Shown: piece by piece, positions 35,125 through 47,403 of the stretch
Layout of the letters: every line of letters begins with the position of its first letter
Numbering within the stretch: position 1 is the first letter of the stretch
DNA from: Dryas octopetala
Lineage: Eukaryota; Streptophyta; Magnoliopsida; Rosales; Rosaceae
Assembly (NCBI GenBank): GCA_963921425.1
Contig: OY992833.1
Span: forward strand, 18,827,738-18,891,737
Length of the DNA: 64,000 bases
Direction: 5' to 3'
Made by a program: the position numbers and the translations under genes
Notes under the pieces: model-generated
Told to the model about the DNA's origin: nothing
Databases searched by the model: none
The model's input: only the letters and a program-made list of their open reading frames with translations

Positions 35125-36186
35125 GTGAAAGCAGAACTTTTATGTTCTGCTTAGGTATGCTTAGCTAATTATAAAGTTTGTCTTCCAAACCCTGTGGCAT
35201 TTTTGCTAGTGTTTGTTGCATATTTATACATCAGCAGCATAACCCCTACTTTGTTCCATCAGTCAATTTAACTGTCATTTTCAAATCCTCCCTAAGCTTT
35301 CCACTTTTTAAGGGTACAAATGATCTGATCTCTCAGAAATATATACCATCACCAAATCTGAAATGACAAAAACAATCTGCCACACCTTTTCCACTTGTAA
35401 ATGGTCTGAGATTGTTCCATGACTTATTTTTAGCCTCTTTATGGTCATCATGTATGTCTTATACTTTGATGTGTGATTCAACATCAAGATAATCAAGTGT
35501 TTGTCTCTCTCATCATATCACCTGTTACTTGATGACATTAAATTTATTTCATGAAAATGAGTTCGTTTTCGTGCATTGATTTATATTGTCTTTATCATTT
35601 TAGTATCCTAAAATTTTAGATGTGTTTGAGAAATGCTAAATTCACGATACACGTATGAAAAGAAGTATGAGTTAGGTATGAGTTCATTGTATCAATCCGG
35701 TCAAATATTGTTGAATAACCCAATATAAGATGTTCGACAAAATATTTGGCTTATACAATGACATTTTAGGAACCAAAAATATGTTATTATATTAGGTGAC
35801 ATATTCTAGTAAGAATCTAAATCTTTTAGTTTACAACTTAAAACTCATGAATGCTAAAGTGAGACAAAAGAGAAATAGGAATTTCATGGCTAGAGAGGCC
35901 ACGTATGCATTTGGACTAGAAGAACTAGTAGCTCCATAGCATACTAAGCATAGTGTAAAAGAAATTTTAACTTTAAATATTAGGTGGGTGGTCGAATTTT
36001 TAACTTGAAAATTGCAAGAGGGCCAATGGGTATGGACCAGGTGTTGGATTTGCTTACTTCTTAAGGAGATTGTTCCAAAGTAGTTACCATAAGATGGAAT
36101 TAAATATGAATTTGGTGATGCCATTTTGGGTATTGGAGCATTATAATACTCAAGGCATTGATGGGTTTGGAACGTCACCAGGGGGA

Positions 36187-36223
36187 CACGTGGCTGACAA
36201 AAAAAAAACCAAGGGGACACGTG
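36187..36223. promoter_or_regulatory. Paired G-boxes (CACGTG) upstream of MYB copy B
   Basis: CACGTG cores lie at 36187-36192 and 36218-36223, each in a GGGGACACGTGG context and spaced 31 bases apart (34 in copy A). They sit 1.06 kb upstream of MYB copy B. Retention of both sites while the sequence between them changed suggests constraint, though the distance from the gene is large. Confidence 0.55.
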
Positions 36224-36554
36224 GTGCTTTTTTAATATTTTGGGAATGATAATGCTTTATGGACCACACGGCACACGCGGAGTGGATTTTTAATATATGT
36301 TGCAATGCTTTGTGGGTAAGGCTGATGGTGTGAAAAGCTTGAGTAATGCTATTAGGTGGGTTTCAATACTCTTCTATGTAAACCCTTTTGTTTTATACAT
36401 GAAATTATTAGAGGCCCTGTGCAACCATTTAAGTTGCTTCTGCTTGGGTGTTTGAAAGTGATCAATGCCATCGCTCCAAGTACCCAATAGGAAGCTTCAG
36501 CAAGGATAAAATTATGTGGTTTTGAGTTTTTTTTATAAACTTAACAAATATATA

Positions 36555-36924
36555 CCATTCGCAATGGTTGTTCAATAGTTCAATGCAATAATTCAATTTT
36601 TGAACTATTTTGACATCTATTGAATTAAACTATTTACTTGCAATGATACAGTTCAATAGTTTCAGATCAATAGATATATCTTTTAAATGTCACCCGTTCA
36701 TTGGTTTTATCTTTTTTGATTCTTTCTTCTACAAACTCATGTGACATGTGGGGCCCTTGTCTGGTGCTATTGCAATTCATACTAGGGTGTTATTTCATGC
36801 ACTCTCTATTTCAATTGCATCAATTGCAATGAACTAAACTACACTGCTGCAAGTGGATTTTAATCTATTAGTTCAATTTCATGTAATAAAATTGCATTGA
36901 ACACCACCATTGCAAATGCTCTTA
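36555..36924. mobile_element. MITE with GCAATGG terminal inverted repeats
   Basis: The left end, ATTCGCAATGGTTGTTCAATA, is mirrored by the right end, TTGAACACCACCATTGCAAAT. The interior is AT-rich and non-coding. The element is missing from copy A at the matching place. Terminal sequence resembles small hAT-type elements; exact ends and target duplication were not established. Confidence 0.5.
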
Positions 36925-36974
36925 CTTGCCCCACATGCGCGGGAGGACATGTCAATAGACTTTTCATTTATACA

Positions 36975-37355
36975 TTTAAAAAATGGTTTTTTTTTTTTCA
37001 ATTTATTGTCTGAATTTTGCTCTTTGTCTTAATTATGTACCCAAACTAATTAATATTTGTCCCAATTTCATACTCAAATTTTTATTTTGCTAAACACATT
37101 GAGTTTGGTCATGTGCCTTGCACATGTCTTATACCCATACATATGGTCAATTTAGTCTATTCACAAACCTCAGTTGACTAAAATGCTCTTGATTTTGACA
37201 CCGCTTGGTAATATTATTTGACGAAAGTCACATGATATACCAAATTGAGATAAAATAAACTTTTGTATATGAAATTGGGACAAGTATTAGTTTGGGTATC
37301 TAACTAGGACAAAGACAAAAGTTCAAGTACCAAAATGAAAAAAAAGCCCTTTAGA
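36975..37355. mobile_element. Inverted-repeat MITE, about 380 bp
   Basis: Arms of about 90-100 bases face each other: CTTTGTCTTAATTATGTACC and CAAACTAATTAATATTTGTCC on the left match GGACAAGTATTAGTTTGGGT and AGGACAAAGACAAAAGTTCA on the right. No coding content. The two ends are poly-T and poly-A rich, so borders are approximate. Confidence 0.65.
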
Positions 37356-40028
37356 ATAAAATTACAATGTCTTGTTTATCATAAAAGAAATCAATTAAAA
37401 AAAAAGATAGATTGATAACTGCAAAGTAGTGAGTAGTGAGGTTTAATCTGCTTGTTTTTTTACAAACTAGTTATTGGTCTAGTGATATTCCTCTTCACAA
37501 TGTAAATGTCGAAATGTCTCAATTAAGTTCGACTCCCCCTTCCTCAAATAAAAAAAAATGCTTGTCTTTTTCTACTTTCATTTTTTAGTTAATTTTTTTA
37601 TCTCACAGTTTTTTCCTTAAAAGCATAATATGTTGTTTCATTATTTTTGTTAGATGAAGTCAATTTAAGAAATTTCATTTCTTGTGAACTTATAACATTA
37701 AAATTCTATTCTCACTTTATAAGTATGTTGAATAAAATAGTCAATAAAATTTTCTATCTACATATATTGGGACAAAAAATTGCCTAATATTTTGGAAATA
37801 ATTTGTTGATTCATTGGAATTGTAGAAAAAGTATACAAACATTAGGTTAGAAATTCAGTACCATGAATCCCTTTGGATAAGTGAGAATACCAAAGTGATA
37901 CTTGGAATTCGATGCTAATACCAATAATATTCAAGTTATTCAACACATAAGTGAGGGACTGTAGCTCCAATAGTAGAGTTCTGCATTTACGTACGTACCC
38001 TTTCTGTGCTCTGTTGATTACTTGATTCTAATTAATGCATAAAATAAAAAAGATAAAGAGCTAGACAACAAATCTTCTTGAATAATTTCATGCAAACAGT
38101 ACTTTATTATAATTGTGTGGCTCCATATATAAATTATGAGCGTGGATAGAGTTCATCTAACATCAGACATGTGACATAAAAATGTACAATAAATAATTCA
38201 TCAGTAATCCAATGCTAATAATATTAATTGATGCCTCTGAGATAAAAGTTTATAATTATTGGTAGTTAACCTTAATTTAAAGACAATACCAATATACGCA
38301 GTAGCTATATTAATAGTGGACCACGCTAATCCATAACACATCCAACCCGCTTAACTTCAAAAGAATCTAGTGTAACATCTTATTTCAGTTCCAATGTAAA
38401 TTATTAATGCAATCTGTAGCAATCGGAGTGTGGTTTGACCAGTCCATGCTTTCTGCTTTCATTTCATATAAACAAAGACAAATTAACACCAATAGAAAAA
38501 GATACTGCTCTCACTCCGTCATCTTCCTTTCTCTTCACTTTCAAAATGTGTCACCACAAAATAACCTTATTTTTATTACTATTTATTACAGCCACCAACC
38601 TTAATTGCATGAAATATTCATACGTTTCTTAGTCACAGTATCATATCAGATTTCTTTGTGATTAATTATTTGTACACAACACGTAATAATCCGTGCTTAG
38701 TACGGATGATCAAGAAAAGTGAAACCATATAATACTTGTGCTGCTGCATTATTAATTTGAACTTAATTGTTTAATTAACAGCTAAGCATGTGTACTGTGT
38801 TTAAAAGCTAGCTATAGCTAGAAAAGCTCTCTCATCGATCTCATGAAAATCCTTCTATTATTCTCTTGCCTTTTGTTTTGATCTTCTTTAGGTACGTGTG
38901 TGTCATTTCAGAGAAGATTGGGATAAAAAAATTAGGGCATTATGTGGGACTAAGGCCCAATATTTAACTAATTCTGCTTTTGTCTTTCATATTTGGAGGG
39001 AATGGTGTGGCATGGCATGGCATGTATCACACAAGAGTTTCTAGAAATTATTTACTGTTTATCACATTTTGAAACCACAATGATTTCATGATGATGTATC
39101 ATGTATCATGTATGCATACTTTGTGCCCCATTGATTATTTACTACTTAATTAGAAGTACTGGACAGAGTACGTCTATTGTGCCCATATAATTGTTTTTAA
39201 TTAAAACTCATTTTGGTCCTTGATATTTTTGTTGAGTTGGAATTTCACTAGGAGAGGAGCCAATTGTTAGTGAGCGTAAATTGCTTAATCAATTACTTTC
39301 GGTTTTTATTTGGGTGAAAACAGATTTGATCCTAGATCGAATTAGTATGATTACACAAATCTTTAGATCTAATCGCTATATGATTGTATCTACATAAAAG
39401 ATTTGATAGCTTAATGGCATACTAAAGAAGGATTCATATATATATAGAATCCATGAAAGTGACCTTTCTGTATATTTGCACAATCTTAATACAGTGGTTT
39501 TTTTTTTTTTTTTTTGTGTGGGTCCATGAAGAGTATATATGGATACCAAATTTGTGTATTAAATTCTGTATATCAAGTGATGTCACACTGTTTTCTTGAT
39601 TCATTTATAAATTTATTTTAGAGTTTATTTATTTTTAACAATAAAATATTAACATGTATTCTGAAATATTATTAGAAATCCAAATTTAATATCCATAACA
39701 TTATTGTTGTAAGAATATATTGAAATCAAGAAACAATCACTTGGTAAATAATTGGTAAAGTACTTCTTATTCTCTCACACAGAATTTGAATCTTGTTCTC
39801 CTCCTATGGTGAGGTTATATATTGTATTATTGTGTCAATTTTGTGTCGAGCTACACAATCTCAACAATCTCCACCTAATGTGGGATTACCTCCATTTAGC
39901 CAAGAAATTTAACGACCCCAAAAAATTTTCTCCAAGCACTCCAACGTTGCACCTTTGGATTAGGAACTTCACTTGAGTTATGTGTCTACTCCTGGTTAAA
40001 TGGCATAGCGAGTTTAGATTGGCATGAC

Positions 40029-40532
40029 TAGGGCTAAGTCGATTTTTTCGAAAAATCGAAGAATCGATCGAAACTGACCCAACCGATCTGAAACAAAATT
40101 GTTCGACGAGTCCGAAGTGTCAGTGGCGGTGCGCCCATCGAACCGACGGTGGCAGTGCGCCTACCGAACCGACGGTGGCGATGACAACTTGGAAATCACA
40201 AACTATTGGTCCACCGATACCGAACCGACGACTTTCTTCTTCTTCTTATTATTTTCTCTTGTTTCTTCTTCTCTTCTCTAGTTTCTCTTCTTCTTCTTCT
40301 CTTCTCTTTGTGAGCATCCCACAGCCACCACCAGGAACCACCATCCACCACCACCACCATCTCGAAACTTCTATAGCCACCACCGAAATTGACCGACAAC
40401 AATCAAAACCGCCCGTCGGTTTATCGACATTGTCGACATTAGTAGCGGTTAGGATTTGGCTATTCATACAGGGTGTCGATTAGTAGTTGGTACTGGGCTG
40501 GCGATTCAGTAATTGAACCAACCCTAGCCTTA
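40029..40532. mobile_element. Non-autonomous hAT element, 504 bp, with perfect 8-bp target duplication
   Basis: The element starts TAGGGCTA and ends TAGCCTTA (inverted TAAGGCTA), typical of hAT ends. It is flanked on both sides by GGCATGAC (40021-40028 and 40533-40540), the 8-bp duplication expected for hAT. The interior has CGAACCGACGGTGGC-type direct repeats and a CT/CTT-rich stretch, which produces several spurious low-complexity frames. There is no transposase. Confidence 0.9.
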
Positions 40533-40540
40533 GGCATGAC

Positions 40541-43500
40541 GTATGAGTATTATTTTGGTTAGTTTGCATAGAGTTTGGAGTTGTCATGTCATCAAAACTT
40601 CAAAAATAATTGATGAATTTACGAATATAGCTTTAATTGCAAATTAAGTAAACGACAACTAAATATTTGATTGAAGTTTTTTTAACGTCGATAAATTGAT
40701 GCATGAAAGATGTTTTGATGGACTATCAATATATCGAAAAATTCTACGAGACAGTTATTGCATGTCATTAGATGTTGGTAGTATTAGAGTGTAGATTTTC
40801 CACCATTAAATGTATTTGTATGTTATATAGATATTGTATAAAAAAAGCTTTCAAACTTTTTATAGTATATGCATGCAGTGATTCCTGACGTTGATGTGAT
40901 GGACTTAGTGAGCAATTCTTCTTGTTGCTTTTACAGAACTCCCCTCTTATATCATTAAACCGTCACCAATTAATACAACACCAACATTATTTGATTCCAA
41001 ATTCAAAGCAATGCCTATCATACCCTCTTCAAATTCGACTAATTCACCTGCCATTACTTCATGAAGACCATAAATACGAGCAATGTCATCGCCTACTTGC
41101 ACGAATCTCGTGCCCACTATAAGGGGGCATAGTAAAGAAATCTATGCATTATCTCAAAATCAATTGGCAATAGGAAGAGAGGCCTAAGATCCTTATAGGG
41201 ACTTATACAAGGCTATGAGATCATTTTCTTATTACTCTTGTACATGTGTGTCGTCACTCAAGTCTAGCACGTAGACAATTCAACATGGGAGCACGTGGGG
41301 CTGTTGTATTGGGCCCAACACATTAATAGCATGCTCTAATACCATGGAGAAAACTATATTTCCATCCCAAAACCAATGAGAAATATAAGGAGAGGCCAAA
41401 TATCCTTATAAAGACTTATACAAAGCTATATTTTTCCAATGTAAAATAACACACTCCACATTCTCAAATACATATGGCGAACAAAATTTATATATGTCTA
41501 AAAATTATACAGCACATGTCTAATTATATTTGTGCTCAATGTCAAAAAGGTGTTACACAACTATATTTTTACCTTTTTGCATCTGCCCAATAAACATTTT
41601 TCTAGTAGTGTCCCTAGAATATTCAGTTAGAACTTAAAAGTAAAAGGGTTGTACAACATCATTCTATTTTTGACTATGCTTAAATATCAAAGCTCTACCG
41701 GGACACTATCACACTAAGCCATATTGCCATTGAGCAAACACATTGCCGTCTCTTTCACTCACCTAGAAGCTTTAATTTCATTCACCAATATAAGAAATTA
41801 AAGGGGAAAGAAAATTAAAGAGGCACCATTAAAGTGAAATTTGATTTTTAAAAAAGTTACAAATTAGCTGTTTTCCATTTTTATTTATACAATTATATTC
41901 GTGTAAAGATGAGGCATACTGTGCCAATGGCCCCTTGGAACAAATTAAGACCCCTCAGCTTAATGATAAAAATGTTGGCTGTTGATGCTGCCACAAGCCT
42001 GCGATATGTCCGTGACTAAAGAACCATCAACTCTGATAGTACTTGTCCGGGCTCATGTCTCTACTAACATTTCATGTTGTACAATCACTCTGAGTGTGCT
42101 TACGTGTGAAGTTCTATATATTATATAATGTTACCTCTTTTATCTAATGTAGAATAATCTCATTTTTATTAATTTAATATATATTATTGATCTGTGCGTT
42201 TTTATTTAAGTTATTGAAATTAATAGTATCTGAAAAAACACTTGCATGTAACAAGTGTATATATTCATTATCTCACAATTAAAGGTCACATGACTAATAT
42301 GTGAGGAGTTTTGAGATATAGAGTTGGCGTATATACCCGTTACATGTAAGTTTTTCTCGTGATATTTTGATTTGATATTTGAAACATCAATCCTTAATCT
42401 CCCACTTGATTATTTTCACTTATTTGTTGTAGCGTGGGAATCTATTTGTCTCTTTTTCATATATTAAAGTGAAGAAATCTAAGTATTTATTCAAAAACTA
42501 ATTGACAATAGAAGTAACTCAAGACCCTTATAAATTACTATGCAAGATTATACTTTTTTAATATAGGACAAATAGTAACCTAAGATCTTTATATGTCACT
42601 ATAAAAAATTATACTTTTTCAATGTGAGACAACACTCCACATTCTCACATAAATTAAGTAGGCCCAACAAGGGCATTTGATGCATGTATGCTAAAAGTTG
42701 CATTGGTATAATGGTATACCACATAAACTGCATGCATTGTAGCTAGACTGTTGATCCGCAGAAGCTACTTGAGAATTGAGATATAAATGTTCAAGGTAGG
42801 TAAACTGAATTAAGGTTGATTAATTAGTGCAAATCTTAGTTGTAGAGCAGACTTAACATAACCCATTTGGATTTGCAAGTTAATTTGACTTCAAGTCTAT
42901 GGGGTTGACCGTTGCTATCTTAACAGGTAAAAAGCAAATCTTATAATACTTTATTATATACATGACCAATTGCAACATGTTCAAACTGATTCTCAATTTC
43001 TTTGCCTGCCATATTCCTGCTTGTCCCTTTGGACCCCAAAACCATGGCTTTCGGTGTTTCTTACACTATTTTGCTGCTACGTACTCATACAGACCTAATT
43101 TTAAGTTCAAACTTTATCCTCACCTCCTTCACAATGGTCTGTGGAGAAAAAAAATAAAAAAATCTTCAATGCTAGTCCAAAGATTCATTATGAATGTGCA
43201 AGACAACTTATTCTGTCATTTTCTGAATAAAATAAAATGCTTTAAGTGTTTATGTGTAAGGAGTCATTCCTACTTAAAAATCAGTCACAATTTGGCATGT
43301 AGTGATTTACAAGAGAAATTAGACATTGAATTAAATTGATAAATAAATAAGAACTTGTCAAATAATGATTCACAATTAAGTTGTTAAGCTCTAAACTGTA
43401 AGCAACAGAACGGGTGTTGATCAACAAAGAAATGAAATTTTTCCAAAATTTTGTCACATCTAATTAAATTTTGGAAAATATTTGGATCACTCTATTGTTG

Positions 43501-46500
43501 TTATCATTTCACATTATATAAAATAAGCTAGCTACAAACTCATGAGACCACTCATGAAACCAAATTCAAGATTTTGGATCAACACATTTTATCAAAAGAA
43601 AAAAAAATTTAGATCAACACATTATCATTGATATTGGGGAAGTGGGCATCAAATTGTAGTGGACAATGGGTCAACTCCTAGTCAAGACTCTTGGAATTTT
43701 ATCCTTCTAATTCAACTCAAATTGAAGTATTGCTAAACCTTTGAGCATCTGATCGATTTGTGGAGTCAACTTAATTAATGAGACCAATAGTGTGTTAACT
43801 AACTAATGTGTGGTTCTTATTGAAATTAATGGGATTCTCCACATGTATTTTTCCTTTGGTGATATTTTTATGTATTTATAACTAAGTAACATGAGTACTG
43901 CTATTTGTATTATTTCAACTATTCATTTTTTACATAATTTAATTAAAGAGGTGATATTTCATACAAAAATTTATTTATATTAAAGATATGGTATAAATAA
44001 TTTTATTCAAATGATATTAAACAGCGGATCAAAATTTGTCATTAATGTTAACACGATACATATTCGTATAAAAAATATGCGTTAAGGGATCTAAGCTCAT
44101 TCCATGTCACTTGACCTAAAACTCACGGACTGGTTTCATTAACATCAACACAACATAATCTAAGGAGGGGTTGCAATTGCTCTATTTTCACTCATAATTT
44201 CACTACAAAATGGTGAGATCTTGCCCAACTAAAACAAAAATTGTACGAAGCTTAATGTTAAATGCTGCAGTTGAATGCCAAACTAAGTAATGTACTAGCT
44301 AGTTCTTTTCGTGTAAAATTAAACAAAATAGCATCATTAAATTCTTGTTTTAATTTCTTTCACTTTTTGGAGCCGATCCTTATCGATCTGAATGCATCAA
44401 CATCAAAAACTTTTAGGATAAAAAGGGGTAACCAAACTTGTTGTCGTAGATCAATCTCGACATATGCTATCAACTTCATTGCCGACTAATCGAGCTTAAT
44501 GATGTCTGGTTTAACTTTCAAACACACATGATATCACACAAAAGTAGTAAACACTACAACTCATACCTAGCTACAGATAGACTAATTAATTAATTAATTA
44601 ATTGGTTGTTGTTTATCCAAATCTTTCATTAAGCACTGAATCATGTAATTTGAGTGCAGCTGGGTTCAAGTTCATACTAGCTAATACTTTGACCCCATTA
44701 AGCCCTTTACAGTATGCACATACGTACCTTTCTAAGCAAACTTTTTGACCCTTTTAGAATGAGACTATCAACTATGCTCTAATCTTGGTCAATCAGTCAA
44801 CCCCATTGGGTTTGTCTTTACCATACCCTTCCCGCACGCTTGGGTAGGCACACATTGCCATCATCCTACCTCACCATTATATTTATATGCATATATACTT
44901 AATTGATTTCTGTATGAATCCATTTCTGTATTCTATGTATATGTTGCTCTTTTCGCAAAAAGGATAAGTCATTCAAAAATGTTCTCAAGCTGTCATCAAT
45001 TTTATTTGGTAACAAACAAATAAAAAAACTGTAATTGATTTATCTCTTACAAGGTTAGTGCATTATCTATTAAAGAGGGATAAATTAAAGTAATATTGTT
45101 TTGATAGATAGTCTGATAATAAAAAATGCTTATATTGCCCAATAATTGTCTGACAAGAAAATATTCTCTATATTCTTAAATTTTGTTTATTGCAAATTAA
45201 ATTCATGTACAGTAGGGAAGGTTACACATGCTCTATCATGCATGACAATCTTTGTATCTAAATCGACATGTTTATGTTCATTTATTAAAATATATAAGAT
45301 GCCTTATTTATAGTAAAAATGATATAGTCTTAGGGTTTATAAATTATGTGACAAAATTAGTTGAGGATTCATGAATGTTTTTTAATAAGGGTAAAATGAA
45401 TACTCTCAAATATTTAATTTGAATAGAAATGCTAGATATGTACCGGACTTACTTCTTCTCTTCTCCTTACAAAATTAGTTGCCTCTTTGAGACATTTCTA
45501 TATACATATTGTACGTTCCTAGCTAGATTTTAAGGACCCAGCCAATATATCAATGGGTTCAAGCATCTGGCATCTTAAAGAAGAAATCTGAATTCATGGG
45601 TCAATTAACCCATGTCCCTAGACAAAACCCTACATTTTCCATCACAAAGGCAATAAACTTAAATAAGATCCATGGACTTTTGTGAAAGAGTGATTGAACC
45701 TATAAAAGGTGGCCGGGATTTGTACTTGTGGCAGGAGATTATCGGGTATAAATTGAAGGTGGAAAAAAACCCAAGGAAAGTATTTGTTCTTTTTCCGGAA
45801 TCTCAGAGTAGCATGAAACACATTCCAACTCACATGCTAATATTTTACTTATATTTTGTATACCAATGCTATGCTTATTATAGTAAAAAACCACATCATC
45901 TTAGAATTTATAGGGTTATGGTTATATATAATTTAATCATCATCAATATATATATAACATCAACACCAAAATATAAGCAGATAACTACCCATCATATACA
46001 TCATCTAATGCATCTTTTTATATATAAGACCAATCATGTAGTTTTAGTTTCGAGTCTACATGGTGAGAAAATACAAATTCTCAAAGAATTTAAGTAACTG
46101 GAAGAATTATTGTGCCAGCTGTCTCAGTGTTCCAATATTTGGTAGAACCTCACTAATTATAGATAATACATTATTGGCTAGCTTATAACTATGGGCTCAT
46201 CGATCAATCGATCAAATTCAAAAGTCCAAAGATTAATGGTTTGGCATATTTCGTTTTCACCACTTTTAAGCATGCATGGTAAGCAATGGACTTGGATCTT
46301 TTTGCTTACTTTTAAAACAGTAGTAAAGCCTAAAATTATGACCCACATTGTTATTAATTGTGTGCTCTCAAAATAATTCAGATCCTTCTCCACATAAAGA
46401 AACCATTTTGCTTCCAAAACCCCAGATGTGTAAAGTTCGACAAATGAGAGTACTCCGACATTCAATATTAGTGAGTATTTTATCTTGTTTAATATTTTTT

Positions 46501-47145
46501 TGACAGTTCAATGGAACAAGTCCAGACGTTTGTAACATAATGCAGTGTGGAAGTAAGTTCTCTTTTCAGACCTTAGAGGATGCACAATGATTTTTGCTAT
46601 GCTAAATTGCTAAATGCTATATATATTTAGTATAATTGTTTAACTTTAGCTATACCTAGCTTTTGTAGATTTTGCTCCAATGACACAAAAATTATAGCTG
46701 AAGCAGCCCAATAGGAAGCCGTCACATGGTTTCCACTCACAATATTTTCCTTCACTTTATTATGGCCGGTCCCATACTTGTCTTAGTTCAAGAGATTGCT
46801 ATGCTAAATTAGCATTTAGCAAACCTCCCCCATTGTAGTTCATTTTTATCAAAAAATGTTATCTTACTATAGCATATATTTAGCATTTAGCATGTCCATT
46901 GTGCATAGTGGAAATGAGAGTACCCAATTATGTTTTCAAAAGGAGACTGAGAACAACCCCTTGCTCTAATATACTTCATCTCATACCCTTGTATAGTTTG
47001 ACAATTTTTGGAGTAACAACACATTAATATGTCAAGTGGTGTTACGGTCGTATAAATTTTTTTTTGTATAATAGATCTCAAGTTTTCAAGACTCCATTCC
47101 AAGAAATCAAGTCATTAGATTTGATCGTAGTCTAAGTAAAAGAGT
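40541..47145. other. Gene-free AT-rich region with decayed repeats
   Basis: No supported coding gene. At 41140-41430 and 42470-42650 there are several diverged copies of a phrase like ATCCTTATAAAGACTTATAC with TCAATGTGAGACAACACTCC and ACATTCTCA, which look like fragments of a plant LTR retroelement family. A (TTAA)n-type tract lies near 44586. Short frames at 42962, 44262 and 45672 show no family features. Confidence 0.45.
46580..46906. mobile_element. MITE with ATGCACAATG terminal inverted repeats
   Basis: The left end reads GATGCACAATGATTTTTGCT; the right end reads GTCCATTGTGCATA, its inverse. Both subterminal regions carry TAGCATTTAGC-type repeats in mirrored orientation. The 330-base interior is non-coding. 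Target duplication was not identified. Confidence 0.6.
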
Positions 47146-47403
47146 GTTGTAGGCAAGGCTACCCATCGGTTGGTTCGGTTCAATAATGGGGCTTATCAAA
47201 ACCAAAACAAAATTTCGGTATTTTTCGGTTTCGGTAATTTTTTCAGTTCGATAATTTTTTGTAAACTTCGGTTTTCATTCAATTTCGGTAATTTTAGTGT
47301 CTAATATTTTCAGTTTAATTATAATAATACTAATTATATACCAATATAAATTGCAATTTAATTAAATATGATGCATAACATATATATAATGTTTGATAAA
47401 TAT

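Larger units (their letters stand above)
33385..39755. repeat. Segmental duplication copy B (contains MYB copy B)
   Basis: Direct-orientation paralogue of 20650-27655, starting at CCAGCATAAAGAATATG and running past the MYB gene, the paired G-boxes, the empty site of the gene-capturing element and the block at 38586 (TTATTACAGCCACCAACC). Copy B has its own insertions, including two inverted-repeat elements at 36555-37355. Confidence 0.85.

Noticed and set aside
40099..40483. Several Ser/Leu and His-rich frames
   Set aside because: They lie inside the 504-bp hAT element and reflect its CTT and CCA repeats.
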